A stretch of 64,000 nucleotides of DNA from Labia minor. Taxonomy: Eukaryota; Arthropoda; Insecta; Dermaptera; Spongiphoridae. This document shows positions 22,690-33,556 of the stretch, piece after piece. The notes under the pieces are model-generated. The model was not told the origin of the DNA, ran no database searches, and was given only the letters and a program-made list of their open reading frames with translations. The DNA lies in assembly GCA_963082975.1 (NCBI GenBank), contig OY720350.1, positions 42,435,851 to 42,499,850 of the forward strand, in the 5' to 3' direction. Each line of letters opens with the position of its first letter. Position 1 is the stretch's first letter. A program made the translations under genes and the position numbers.

Positions 22690-23533
22690 TTTTTTTTTGA
22701 TAAATCATTTCTAAATATAAATAAATAAATGACTAAAATGAAAAACTTAAAAACAAATCTACAATACTAAAATGATTTATAATAAAAAAAATTATTAGAC
22801 CAAAAGTAATTTGGAATAAAAAAAATATACTATCTAACCAGTGAATAACAAAATTTTCCATTGAGATATAAAAAAATACATTAATGAAAAACTCAAAAGA
22901 ATTAGTATAAAATAGCAATTAAACATATTTTTTTAGTTTTCGATTTGTATAAAGTTATTAAAAAAAACATTGAAATGATAATATTAAAAAATAGATTCGA
23001 AAGAAGATTATCAATGCATACAAGAAAAGTTTTCAAAATAATAAATTTTTTTTTTGAGTCTATAATTTAAATAAGCATGGATTGAGATTATTGACATAGT
23101 AAACAGATACTTACCCAAAAGAAAAAATTAATGTTTCAAAATTAATAATTTCTTTTGTATATAAACGATGTCGTAAAATTAAATATGTGGAATTTCAACA
23201 TTCATTAACAAGTTTTTTTTAATTTAAAAGTATATATATATATATATATATAGATAGATAGATAGATATGTCGCTTTAAGTTTTTCTGGAGTTTAGCATG
23301 AATCTTTCTCCTAAATACTTTGAATTCTGATCCTTTAAATATTTTAGGCCTTCTCCTTTTATATCTACCATGTCAAATAAATTTGTGATGATGACAGAGA
23401 ATCACTAATATGTTATAATAAGGTTAAGTTGATTCAAAATGATGAAATTTATGGAATTTGAATTTAGAAATTTCAACATAACCTTTTAGTAGGTACGAAA
23501 CTTGTTTCTTCCCTGAGTATTTACAATTATAAA

Positions 23534-23576
<43 letters not shown>

Positions 23577-23579
23577 TCT
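22690..23579. other. AT-rich DNA with TA microsatellite
   Basis: AT-rich, with (TA)n at about 23232-23252 followed by (GATA)n, and a longer (TA)n at about 23538-23573. No gene is recognised. Confidence 0.4.
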
Positions 23580-23950
23580 CTAGTTCTCTAACTCTAACTA
23601 ACTCTCTTGATATAAAAGTAGAGGTCTCCGATCAAGAAAACCATGATAAGAATCCACTGTTCTGATAATAAAATACATCTACCTTGTTTAGTCGACAACC
23701 GACTTTCCTTTCATAGGAAGTATAAAAGTTTTATTTTTATAATTATATTATATATATATATATATATAAATACTGAAAGGACAGGTGTTACCATCTAAAC
23801 AGGGTAGATGTATTTTATTATCAGAACAGTGGATCCTTATCATGACTTTCTTGATCGGAAACCTCTACTTTTATATCAAGAGAGTTAGATATTTTATATC
23901 TAGAGAGAAAATTCCTTGCAAGGTCTGTAACTTGAACCCGAGATTCAAAG
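23580..23950. repeat. Two SINE copies in head-to-head inverted arrangement
   Basis: A block at about 23601-23691 (AAAAGTAGAGGTCTCCGATC, ATCCACTGTTCTGATAATAA, ATACATCTACC) is repeated as its reverse complement at about 23792-23885. The minus-strand copy extends further and contains a diverged B box (GGTTCAAGTTACAGACC) and GCAAGGAATTTT, matching the SINE body at 8345-8620. The spacer has (TA)n. The palindrome could form a large hairpin. Confidence 0.7.
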
Positions 23951-24729
23951 TTTAGCATTTTACACCTCCATATATTTAATTATGATTTAATTCAATTATT
24001 CAAATAATAGAGTCGTTTCTCCATTTGATAATTTCAACATTAGTTTTTGTTGAAGGCATCTTATGTTAGAGTTAGACCAAAATGGCGTACAATTATTTTG
24101 TACTCTAAATATTTTACATATACATATTAAATAGTTAACATAATTATTAATAGAAATTTTTCTAATAGATGTATATATTTCATAATATATATTTAATGGA
24201 TATATATATATATTTATTATAAAAATATTAACGAAGATATAAAGTATTAAAAGTTTTTTTTTATTTAATGTAAATATTATTATTTCAAATATAAAGTAGA
24301 AATATATGATATGACTACTGATAGATACACTAATACTCATTTATATAAAATTTATAAGCATTGACTATGAAAAAATATCATATTTTTTTATTTAGAAAAT
24401 TGCCTATAATTTAAGTGAAATTATTACAAAATATATAATTATGAGATCAATAAACTAAATAATATTTATTTTCTAATAAAATAGAGAGAAATAAGTTTGA
24501 AAATTCAATAAAGTTTAATAGTATGTATATAGTTAATACTATACTTTTGTTTTATTGATTCGAATTAAAAAAAATTAGGGTTGCGTTCTATTTATTTGGA
24601 TGATGCTTAGATTTGACTTGCAGGCCCCATTGGTAGTAGTTTATATTAATAATAACATTCCTTTAACAGTTTTTCCGTGTTTTTTAAAAATTCATTAGTC
24701 ATTAAACATTTTTTTTTCTTTGATGTTTA
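23951..24729. other. AT-rich DNA, nothing recognised
   Basis: AT-driven minus-strand reading frames only (for example 23996-24340). No family match seen. Confidence 0.4.
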
Positions 24730-24779
24730 ATTTGGTTTATTATATTTTTGAATGATCTTGAGCCTGGATCAGGGTTCTT

Positions 24780-25160
24780 TATTGACATCGTTAAATTACA
24801 TTAAAAAACAGAATCAGAAAAATTATTCAAATTGGAGGAACTTGCTTGGCAAATTAGGAAGATTTGGAATTTGGAAAGGATCACAATTTATCCAAAAGTG
24901 ATATTCACTGAAGAAGTTGTATCATCAAACTTTAAAATTAACTTGGGTTATCAAATATCTTGAGACATGCACAGAAGTTGATAATCCTACAAACATATCA
25001 CAGAGTGCGCTGATTTTCAACTGAAGGATTCAGAGAATCATATGGGTTTATGTGGACAATGGTGAATTCCCTTTCTTTGTCGACCGAGCCTAATTTTCTG
25101 ATTGGATAGGTGAAATTCACAGATCCTGAATATGTCAAATCTAGTCAGCGCCATAAGTGA
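24780..25160 (+). pseudogene. Decayed retrotransposon RT C-terminal remnant
   Basis: From about 24815 one frame reads KLFKLEELAWQIRKIWNLER then ITIYPKVIFTEEVV and SSNFKINLGYQ before a stop. This fits the C-terminal stretch of some arthropod non-LTR polyproteins (pattern: I-R-K-[MI]-W-x(4)-[VI]-x-[IV]-x-P-V-[VI]-x-[SG]-x-x-G-V-x-x-[KN]-[NS]-[FL]). After the stop, the frame is lost within about 100 bp. No catalytic RT motifs are present. The family assignment rests on memory of this tail pattern and is moderate. Confidence 0.5.
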
Positions 25161-25691
25161 GGTTCCTTAAAATAGGACAGTACCAAAATAAGATTTAGAC
25201 TGTTGATTATGAGACTTTTGAAAAAACAAAAAAAAAAAATCTTAAAATTATTTTATGAAACTTTGGTACGTATAAAAATCTCAATATTAAATATATTTTA
25301 TATTTAATTTCTTTAAACTTATAAAAATTTAATATCCAATTGATTAATGGACATTTTTATAGTATATCTTTAACCATGATGAGAATATAAATAAACTTTA
25401 CGTTTGTTTTTGTTTTCGTTTTTTTTTTTTGACTTTTATTTCCCCTAGTTTTCTATTAATTTAATTGAATTCGATCGAATTCATTTTGGATACCTTCCCA
25501 ATTTCGAATGAACCAAGAAAATGGATTCAAATTGAGATGGTATGAAATTATCATTTATTAGTCTAAGGAAATTGCATATATTATATAATAACATTGCTTA
25601 TTTTTTATTTTTGTTTTTTTTTTTTTTTTTTCTATTTTGTTATTAATATTATTATTTGCATTATCTAGAAAAGAGTTGTTTTAACATAATC

Positions 25692-26168
25692 ATGAATAAA
25701 GAAAGACAATCGAAAATGATGTCATTTATAGATACAGTGAAGAAACCCAAAAACGACCGTATCGAGAATAAAGTTTATTTGAAAGAGGATTCGTTGCCGG
25801 AACAATCGGTTACTTCCAGATTCAAAGTGATTAAATGGCTGTCATCAACGCCCGAGGATTTAGGGATACCGGAGGGGGCTGAATGGATGTTATCTAAACA
25901 AGATGCTCATCCGTCAACGACCACGGCCTGTAAAAGAAATTGTCATTCCGAGAAATATTTAAAACAGGAGAAAATCCAAACACCGTCATCCAAACTCAAA
26001 ACGGAAAAAGTTCATATCTTCAATGAACCGAGTGATAATAAATTTAGTCGAAGAAAGTATCATTGTCCAATTATTGGTTGTGATCAAAAATTTAAAACGA
26101 TCATTGATTTAAGAAAACATCTTCTGATCCATGCACAGGATAACATGCAAAAAAATTATGGCAATTGA
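25692..26168 (+). CDS. C2H2 zinc-finger protein, C-terminal exon or short gene
   Basis: From the first in-frame ATG (25692) the frame gives 158 residues. The frame is open upstream through a polypyrimidine tract and TTATCTAG (ending at 25668), a good splice acceptor, so this may be a terminal exon starting at 25669 and the ATG may be internal. Near the C-terminus is one classical C2H2 finger, YHCPIIGCDQKFKTIIDLRK then HLLIH, with C-x4-C-x12-H-x3-H spacing. The rest is lysine- and serine-rich and looks disordered. Base use is clearly richer in CG and in wobble variety than the flanks, as expected for real coding DNA. An AATAAA lies at about 26200. A single finger suggests weak DNA binding, RNA binding or a protein-contact role. 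I do not recognise the gene. It could be nested in the Rx intron or be a separate upstream gene. Confidence 0.65.
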   Translation: MNKERQSKMMSFIDTVKKPKNDRIENKVYLKEDSLPEQSVTSRFKVIKWLSSTPEDLGIPEGAEWMLSKQDAHPSTTTACKRNCHSEKYLKQEKIQTPSSKLKTEKVHIFNEPSDNKFSRRKYHCPIIGCDQKFKTIIDLRKHLLIHAQDNMQKNYGN

Positions 26169-26766
26169 TTTCAATTGAAATTTCCTAATATTATTACCTT
26201 AATAAATTAAAAATTAATGGAAAAAATGTAATTATTTTCTTCACTATAAATAGAAATAAAATCATGTTTTATTTAACTTGAATACAGTTCTCTTATCTCA
26301 ATTATATTATGTACATTCATTACTATATATAAAAAAAAATATTTACTTAACTCACATAATCAGTTAACTTATTTTGTAAATTTATTTGTTTTACTTACAA
26401 TATTTTAATATTTATTTTATATTTATTTATATACATATTTTTGTTAAATTGTAATTCTCTTTGTTAATTTATAGTTTTTAATGTAACCAACGCCTATATA
26501 AATCATTAAAATACAATCAGGACTGACTCAATTGGTGATTAATTAAATGGTCATTTAACTATTACTTTTCAGACAAATTGAAATTAAGGATCAGATTTAT
26601 TTATGAATATTAATTATTGAAATTGAATGTCAATTCATTAAATGTTGAATGAATGGATTTATTATTTATTTCAAAAATATTTTTCTTAAACATAAATTAT
26701 GAATTTATTTTTTGTGGTGGTCAATAATTTTCGATTTACTTATCACCAGAGGCGCTATTTATAGAT
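26169..26766. other. AT-rich downstream flank of the zinc-finger exon
   Basis: Holds the likely 3' UTR with AATAAA at about 26200, then AT-rich DNA up to the hAT target duplication (26759-26766). Nothing else recognised. Confidence 0.4.
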
Positions 26767-27168
26767 CAGGGGTGGGTAATCAGGTGCCTGCAAAGCCATT
26801 TCAAGTGCCCGCATTCAAATTACTAAGTATTAAATTATTACTCAACATTTTTCATCTGGCAGACGAGCTGATCGAGTCAAGCGCTCTTCTAATCTCTAAT
26901 CATATTCTAGGTATTCTATTCTGGTGAGTAAAATAACTTGAATTAAATATTAACATTGACCAAATAAAAAAGAAAAAAATAATAAATAAAAAATCCCTTA
27001 TTAATTAATATTATTCTCAATAACAGCCTTTCCAGGGCCTCCCTATGTTCATCCAATAATGCCCCGATAGGCCTAGGTGGCAAAATTAAAAAAAAAAACT
27101 ACACTACTTATCCCTCTTCCGCTAAAAAATAAAAATAAAAAATAAAAAAATTAAAAAAAAGTAATAAT

Positions 27169-27978
27169 ATGCCTAATAAAATCGGTGCTTTTGTAGAGGA
27201 CAATCCTTTCAAAGCAAAAAGAGTATTCAATCGATCACTTTCGGCGCCAAGTCCAAATAACACAAATGACGATAGTCAACAATAGTCTGATATTTTGTTC
27301 TCTTCCCAATAACCCATGAATCCTATCTCTGTTCCATCCACCCAAGGGGATGACTGGACCACGGTCTGTAATAATAAAAGACACCTCTCAACGAGTCCTG
27401 AATTAAGGCAAGTGCGGCAAAAGAAGATTGCTGATTACTGGTTGAACGCACTTATAACCACAAAGAATTCCTTTAGTAACCTCGCTCAGGAAGAAAATAC
27501 TGAAGGAACTTAAAACTTCAAACCAATAAGATGGAGTCCAGGTGCCAACGTGTTACAGCCACACTAAATCCTTTTTTCAAATGAGACCACGCTGTGTCAA
27601 GTGCCTCGATGATCACTCCATTGAACTATGCCATAAAAAAACAAGAACATCTGATGTTAAATGCATATTGTGTGAAGGAAACCATCCTGCTAATTATAAG
27701 GGATAATGCTACAAAAGTACACAGCACTCAGAGATAAACATAAAACAATTCACATACAACGATATAAAAATGTTCAACCTGAGATATCATACGCTAACGT
27801 GCTGAATAATGAAGCACAAATTTCCTCCTCTAATAAAATAAATTCCGAAAATACTACAGGACAAAATACTTCTTCAAACGACATGCTCGAGCTTAAAATG
27901 ATGATAATAACATTAATAGATCAAATAAGCTCTATGTTAAATTTACTAACAACAGTAATAACTAAACTAACACTATGA
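27169..27978 (+). pseudogene. jockey-type ORF1 (gag-like) pseudogene
   Basis: It starts at ATG 27169 (MPNKIGAFVEDNPFKAKRVF) and continues in the same frame to 27513, with in-frame stops near 27284 and 27312. A different frame then gives RCVKCLDDHSIELCHKK and CILCEGNHPANYKG, a tandem CCHC zinc-knuckle array as found in jockey-clade ORF1 proteins. A further frame gives SYANVLNNEAQ and LELKMMIITLIDQISSMLN, the typical ORF1 C-terminal helix. At least two frameshifts and several stops break it. In live elements this protein binds the element RNA. The end overlaps ORF2 through ATGA (27975-27978), as in coupled jockey ORFs. Confidence 0.8.
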
Positions 27979-28320
27979 ACAATATAACCAAACTCTTAAA
28001 CATAGCAGTCTGGAATACTAACGGATTATGCAACATACTGAGGAAGTCAAAATATTTTTAAGGACCTATAATATTGATATAAGACTTATCTCCGAAACTC
28101 ATTTCGATAACTCAAATATTGCAATCCTTGAACGGTTTCAAAACAAAGTGGTGCTGGTGAATGCCCCATGGTTTGTGACAAACGTCAGCATTGCGCGTGA
28201 TTTAGACGTTCCTACTGTTAAGGAAATAAATAAAAAAGTTCCACACAAGGTACAATCTAAGGCTTTTGAATCACCCTAGTGGCATGGCTAAAGACTTATT
28301 AAGTCCTCCAAGACACTGAA
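27975..28320 (+). pseudogene. jockey-type ORF2 remnant, mostly deleted
   Basis: The start reads MNNITKLLNIAVWNTNGLCN, matching the beginning of the jockey endonuclease domain (IA-x-WN-[AT]-NGL). With one frame change it continues FLRTYNIDIRLISETHF, whose Glu in SETHF is the endonuclease catalytic residue. The frame then jumps to ILERFQNKVVLVNAPWFVTN and DLDVPTVKEI, which belongs to the far C-terminal tail of these proteins. Nearly all of the endonuclease and the whole RT core are deleted. This is dead sequence nested in the hAT element. Confidence 0.8.
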
Positions 28321-28964
28321 GATTAAAAAGGAATCTACCTTGTGATACATTTAACAGATTCTAGAATGGAATAATATTGAACACGCTTCTTTTTTTTTAC
28401 TTTGGTTTTGTATCTACTAAGTTAAACGTATTTACTTATTGTTGTAAAGACAAATTTTAAATAATGAATTAAATAATAAAAAAAAAATTATTACTAAAAA
28501 TAAGTAAAATGTTTTTGCAATCAGGCATTTAAACATTTTCGATTTTTCAATATGGATGTGTGCCCACACCTGTTATATTATTTCAGAAATGTGTCCGACT
28601 ATTGAAAAAGTTTGCCAGCCCCTGTTATAGATAATAGATTGATATCACGATTTACACATATTTTTAGTGTTATTGAATACAATTTTTAACAAACTGAAAT
28701 ACCAAGCTCACTTCACAAATCAGTGGGATCAATGATTGACGTAACAGCAAACAAAGTGGAATTGGTCCTTTATTGAAAATTGATATATAATTGGTAGATA
28801 GATTATAATGGTTATATTAATATTATTAGATTGATAAGTTTCAGTTGAAATAAATATTTTTCTTTATTTTTATTTCTTTTCTTAATATTGTTTGAATGTA
28901 TTTATGTATATACATTTAATAGATTAATACGTTGTCAATTTGTTGTTCGTTTTATTGTCTCTCA

Positions 28965-29700
28965 CGTTATTTGACTAGACGGGGATGGATGAGGCAAGGG
29001 ATGGTCCCGGCTACCCCTAATCTGCTCATTTGCCTCCCAACGTTAGCTGCGCTGCCGCTACTACTAAATGAACAACATTCCCTCTTGCATTAATTGCGTT
29101 TAAGGCCCAGGCATGCCGAGTGCTGCTTTTCCGTCCTCAAATGCAAATTTTAATCTCGTTAAAACATCGTGTCGCCCCGGCTGCCCTCCTACACTCCTCC
29201 CTTTCACCCTCCCCAACTCTCTTCCACCCCCTCCCTCATCCTCTAAAGTTTAGATTATCAATGGTTAATTAATCTTCAATTTATTCACTTTATGTAATGA
29301 ATTTAACACTCAATTTAGCGGTTATTAATCAAAGTTTTAATTAAGGTTATTATGAAGCACTAATCGTGTACGCGCGCGTGCCGACAGAGTGCGGGTTGGG
29401 TTCAGGTGGGATGGGGGCCACTTGGCTACGCCTGCGCCAAGGGATGCAACCAGGAAAACACTCTCCAGCATCGCATGCGCGGACCCACACGCATACATCC
29501 AAGTGGTGGGGGTAATCTAATGTACACACAGCTACACCTAACCCAATCACCATAGATTCGATTCCCTGGGCACAAGCAACTTTTCGATACCAGTCTTTTC
29601 ATTTCTGGCCAGGATAAACGAATTACAACCCCCCACCTTCATACACATACACATAGATAGGATTAAATCTATGGTAGCGAACTTTAAAGGAGGTACCCCA
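28965..29700. promoter_or_regulatory. Large complex island with octamer site, candidate enhancer
   Basis: The longest non-repeat, higher-complexity block in the window: GGGATGGTCCCGGCTACCCC, CGTTAGCTGCGCTGCCGC, then ATGCAAAT at 29141-29148 (exact POU octamer) followed by TTTAATCTCGTTAAAACATC. Several ATTAATC/TTAATTAA homeodomain-type sites lie at about 29260-29345. A CpG-rich part follows (ACGCGCGCGTGCCGAC). The minus-strand frame at 29350-29553 has no domain. Together with its place in the DNA upstream of the Rx exon, this makes it a good candidate regulatory module, but this is inference. Confidence 0.4.
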
Positions 29701-30464
29701 TACTCCATCTATTTTAAATTATAATAACTCTTTAATTAAACTGAAATTTAATCATTGAATTTTAATTAAATCATTTTAAATTGGGCCGGTGGAAGAGAGA
29801 AGGAGAGAAAAAAATATCCATGTACAAAGAGAGAGAGAGAGAGAGAGAGAGAGATGCGATGAAAGGAAGTGAATAAGATAGAAAATATAATAAATTAGAT
29901 AATAAAGGAAAAAAAAAAAGAAAAACAAAAATTAAGTAATATTTTAATTTCCTGTATGAACATAAATACCATTAAAAATTCAAAATTTAATTATTTTTTT
30001 TTTATATATATAATAAATTAACGTTTTTTTTTTTTAATCTGCTTCATAACAGTCCAAGAAAAACTAACATCAAACTATTTTACATTATATTTTAAACTAC
30101 AATAATCGCATTCCTCCATCTATTCTTTACCCCCTCCATAGTCATACAATCTCATAACTACAATTTTTGTTTTTTTTTAAATTCGCGACTTATTTCCCCA
30201 TAAATTAAATACTCCATAATTAAAAACAAAATAAATGACTTTTATTATCTTATTTTAAAATTGTTTGATCTTAATCTATGAACATTTATTATATAGAGTT
30301 AAATTTAAGATAATAAATAAGTAAGTAAATAAATAATAAAGGAATCTATTAAAAGTCAGATTCTGTAGTTATATTGAAAATAAATAAAAAAAAAAAGAGA
30401 TATTTTTTCTAAACTTTGTATATAGATTTAAATTTCTTTTGAATGTTCGACTAATAGGCAATTA
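29701..30464. other. AT-rich DNA with (GA)n tract
   Basis: Contains (GA)n at about 29828-29854 and poly-A/T runs. No gene or element ends seen. Confidence 0.4.
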
Positions 30465-30690
30465 TTTTTTCCCCTTCGGTGGTCCTCCCCCATCGGAGGC
30501 TGTCTCCATCCCCCCGGGGGGTATTTCCCAAACAAATAAAGTTATGAAACGTTTCTCGAATGTGTCATTCTATTCAAGCTTCTTGGCAACAACGTGAAAC
30601 ATTTAATTATTGTGTCATGACCGGAAGTCATGCACATGCTCCTGTCAAGCCCACCCCAAGTTCCAAGTTCCACCCCTTAGGTAAATAACA
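30465..30690. promoter_or_regulatory. GC-richer island, candidate regulatory module
   Basis: Sequence such as CATCGGAGGCTGTCTCC, CAAGCTTCTTGGCAACAACG and ATGACCGGAAGTCATGC, with CCCCCCGGGGGG as a perfect palindrome. No coding frame. It is smaller than the islands at 29 and 32 kb. Confidence 0.25.
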
Positions 30691-31579
30691 AACAAGCGTT
30701 TATCAGTTGCTATATCTCGTTATTTAGGAGAAAATCACAAGGGATTTCTACGAATAAGGTGTGAATCACTATATAATAATAGATATAATATATATATTAT
30801 AACGTAGATCACATTAGAATGAAATTAATGAGTAACCCCATCATTTATTTAATTATATAATTATTAAGACCGCCTTTATTAAAAAATTCCAAAATAGTAT
30901 TTGATTGAATATAGTTTAGATATTTTATTGCAATAAATAAGATAGTCATTGAGATATAATGTATAGGACAAAATATCAAATCACAGAATAGAACAAGTAA
31001 ATGGCTAATTTTTGAAGAAAAATTAAGGAGAAATAAAATGTAATAGTGATTCGTTAAAGTACGTTCTAAACCGAAATGTGTGGCATCAAAGTTACATGGC
31101 AGCCATTTTGGATATATTGTTATATACATTATACATAACCTCAATGTCTACCATCATTAATGCAATAAATCCATTTGAATATTTGTTTTTTTTTTAAGTT
31201 TCAAAATATGTTTATTTTGATTTTGATTAAAATTATTTCTTTAAATAACATTCTTAATATACATGAATTAATTCATTCTTGTGAAGTTTATTTACTTTGA
31301 AGTTGTTTATGCAATTGTGTCATTCGATCTTCTTCCTTGGCAAAGAAAATGATTACACGAATTGACCCCATACATTAAAGAAATTTATTGAGTTTATCTT
31401 AAAAATGTTTTGTTATCTTTTTTATTTATTTTTATTTAAAAATACATATAAATAGTAGATCGAATTACTTCATATAATAAATGAGACAGTCTTTCTTTCC
31501 CCTATGGTCAATAAAATACAATTAATTTTAACAAACATATATATAAATAATTATTGGAGTATTTGGATGTAAATAAAAT
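30691..31579. other. AT-rich DNA, nothing recognised
   Basis: The minus-strand frame at 30845-31144 has no family resemblance. CCGAAATGTGTGGCATC and CATGGCAGCCATTTTGG near 31070-31115 stand out slightly, but no boundary was found. Confidence 0.35.
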
Positions 31580-32139
31580 CCGGGAGTGTCCTGCCCTAGA
31601 CTTTCCCGCATATAATTAACAACAATAAAAATAAACAAATTAATTAATTTAAATTATAAAGTAAAATGGTTTAACACTATTATATATATTTATAATTTAC
31701 ACCTAACGCTACTTGTATAGGTAAAATGTCACTTCCGGTAGTCAGATCATGATGAAATTTGGTATCTGAATTTTTTTTTCATATTTTTAAATCTATATAC
31801 AAAATAGGAAGCAAATATCTCGAAGCAAACTGGTACTTTACTTGAAAGGTAAACGCAACCAGTGTAGGTAAAGTACCACTTCCGGGTAACTGATTTTGAC
31901 GAAATTTTGATAGAAATCTACAAACTGTGAATAATATCGGTGTACCAAATTTCGAAGTCCTAGCTTGATTAGTTTCTGAGTAAATTTGCTCACAGACAAA
32001 CATTACATACATCCATACATACACACACACAGACATAATTCGAAAAATGGTATTTTCCATCTCAGGGAGGTCTAAAACGTCAAGGTCGAAATTTTTGACG
32101 ATTCCAATACTTCCCTTATACGAAGTATGCGGGAAAGTA
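31580..32139 (-). mobile_element. HINE/DINE-1-like element, family A copy 2
   Basis: Minus strand. The 5' motif ACTTTCCCGCATAC is at the right end, the TG/TATG microsatellite at about 31998-32033, and TTCGAAATTTGGTACA after it. TATGCGGGAAAGT lies near the left end, then CTAGGG and a short hairpin (GGGcAG gaca CTCCC, one bulge). It is nearly identical over its length to copy 1 (21416-21997), which points to recent spread. Confidence 0.82.
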
Positions 32140-32249
32140 AAAATATATTTATCAAATTTTCATAGAAAAAATAATAAATTATTATTATTACTATTATTAT
32201 TGTAAATAGGTCAGAAATATTTTTTTTATATATTTTTAAGAAGCTCAAA

Positions 32250-32620
32250 CATCGTGGGAGGCATTTTGATTTCCCCTAAATTTAATTAAATAAGATTTGT
32301 CCGGCTCCAATTCTTTTCATGGACCAGTAAATAAATAATAAACTGTAATTTGTTGACAGTTTTCGGCTAAGGGTAGTGGAGGCGTGTGTGTCTGTATGTC
32401 AACCAACTCACTTGCATGCATTATCCAGCTAATAATTAATTTTTGACAAAGAGGGTGGGCTAATGATTGACGTTCTGTCTTGCTTTGTCCCGATTGTTTG
32501 TATGGGCCGTGCCCCACCAAAAACGACACGCGGCCGAACCCCCTCCCCTTAACTCTCTGCCCCTGGGGGTGTTTAATTGAGCAAAGACACACGTCTATTC
32601 AGGGCGGTCTTCACATTGGC
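32250..32620. promoter_or_regulatory. Complex island with TALE-type sites, candidate enhancer
   Basis: Contains TTGACAG (32353-32359, Meis/Hth-type) and TGATTGAC (32464-32471, Pbx/Exd-type) in a TAATGATTGAC context. GCATGCATTATCC and a GC-rich part (CACGCGGCCGAACCCC) are also present. It is free of the repeats mapped here. No credible ORF. Enhancer role is inferred from motif content and composition. Confidence 0.38.
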
Positions 32621-32911
32621 TGCATTTGAAAGGAAATAACATTAAATAAGAAACAAAATACGTTCATTTAAATGCACACACAAACACTAATACATCAAAT
32701 ATGTTACATTCATTTCATAACGTTCTTGAATTAAATACTACTCATATATACATTGTATTTATAATTTATGTATAATTTACAATTCAATTTTCATTCATTC
32801 AGTGGTAAAAAAATCTTAAGACACTGGTCTTATACTCGGATGCAGATTTTCAAATTGATTAATCTATTAATTTCATAAATAACTTAAAAAATTGTAAGAT
32901 TTTAGTTTATT

Positions 32912-33556
32912 ACCGACCGACGATAGTAAGGGAGGTATTGTTTTCACACCAAATTTCACATGTGGAGATTTTTACATATCTCCACGAATCATGCATTTTC
33001 TTAACAGAAAAAAGTATTTTTAGCATGATGTCTGTCCGTCCGTCTGTCCGTCCGTCTGTCCGTCCGTATAGATGTGTACAGCCTGAACGGCTGAACGGAT
33101 TTTGATGAAATTTGGTATATTTACTTAATGCATCAGTGGGATGAATTGATCAACTTTTGGTGCAAATCCGGAAACCGGAAGTGGTAGTATTAGCGATCGA
33201 CGATAAGAAGGGAAGGGTTATTTTCGCACCAAATTTCACATAAGGAGATTTTTTTACATATCACCACGAATGTATTGGTTTTATCCTCGGGAAAAATCAT
33301 CTTCATTATGTTTTTCTTAATTTAAAATTATATGACGTCACCCAGCCCTTCATGACGTCACAGCCTCGGGTAACGCCGGCAACGCCGGCTACTTCAGCTA
33401 TATATTATAAATAAAATAAAATTAAAAATATTTATGTTATATCCATATCTGTTTTTACATTAATAGATATATTAAAATTATTTGAAATTTTTTCTGTAGC
33501 TGGAAATTAATTTATTTCAAACCGTCGGTCGGTTCGGACCTGGCCACAGGTCAACT
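32912..33556 (+). mobile_element. HINE/DINE-1-like element, family B copy 1 (most complete)
   Basis: The 5' end is ACCGACCGACGATAG. A (TCCG/TCTG)n microsatellite lies at about 33031-33067, followed by GAACGGATTTTGATGAAATT and TGGTATATT. A GCCGGCAACGCCGGC hairpin followed by TACTTCAGCTAT (about 33376-33403) resembles Helitron 3' ends. Near the 3' end CGTCGGTCGGT (33523-33533) is the exact inverse of the 5' motif, followed by the perfect hairpin GACCTG-GCCA-CAGGTC (33537-33552). There is no coding content. Confidence 0.8.

Larger units (their letters stand above)
26767..28624. mobile_element. hAT-type element carrying a jockey insertion
   Basis: The left end is CAGGGGTGGGTAATCAGG. The right end, reverse-complemented, is CAGGGGCTGGCAAACTTTTT. 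Perfect 8-bp flanks TTATAGAT lie at 26759-26766 and 28625-28632. The outer parts contain ATTTCAAGTGCCCGC and CATTTCTGAAATAATATAAC (the latter on the minus strand), which recur in the remnant at 43.8-44.3 kb, so this is a family. No hAT transposase frame is seen. The inner part holds a degraded jockey element. Confidence 0.88.
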
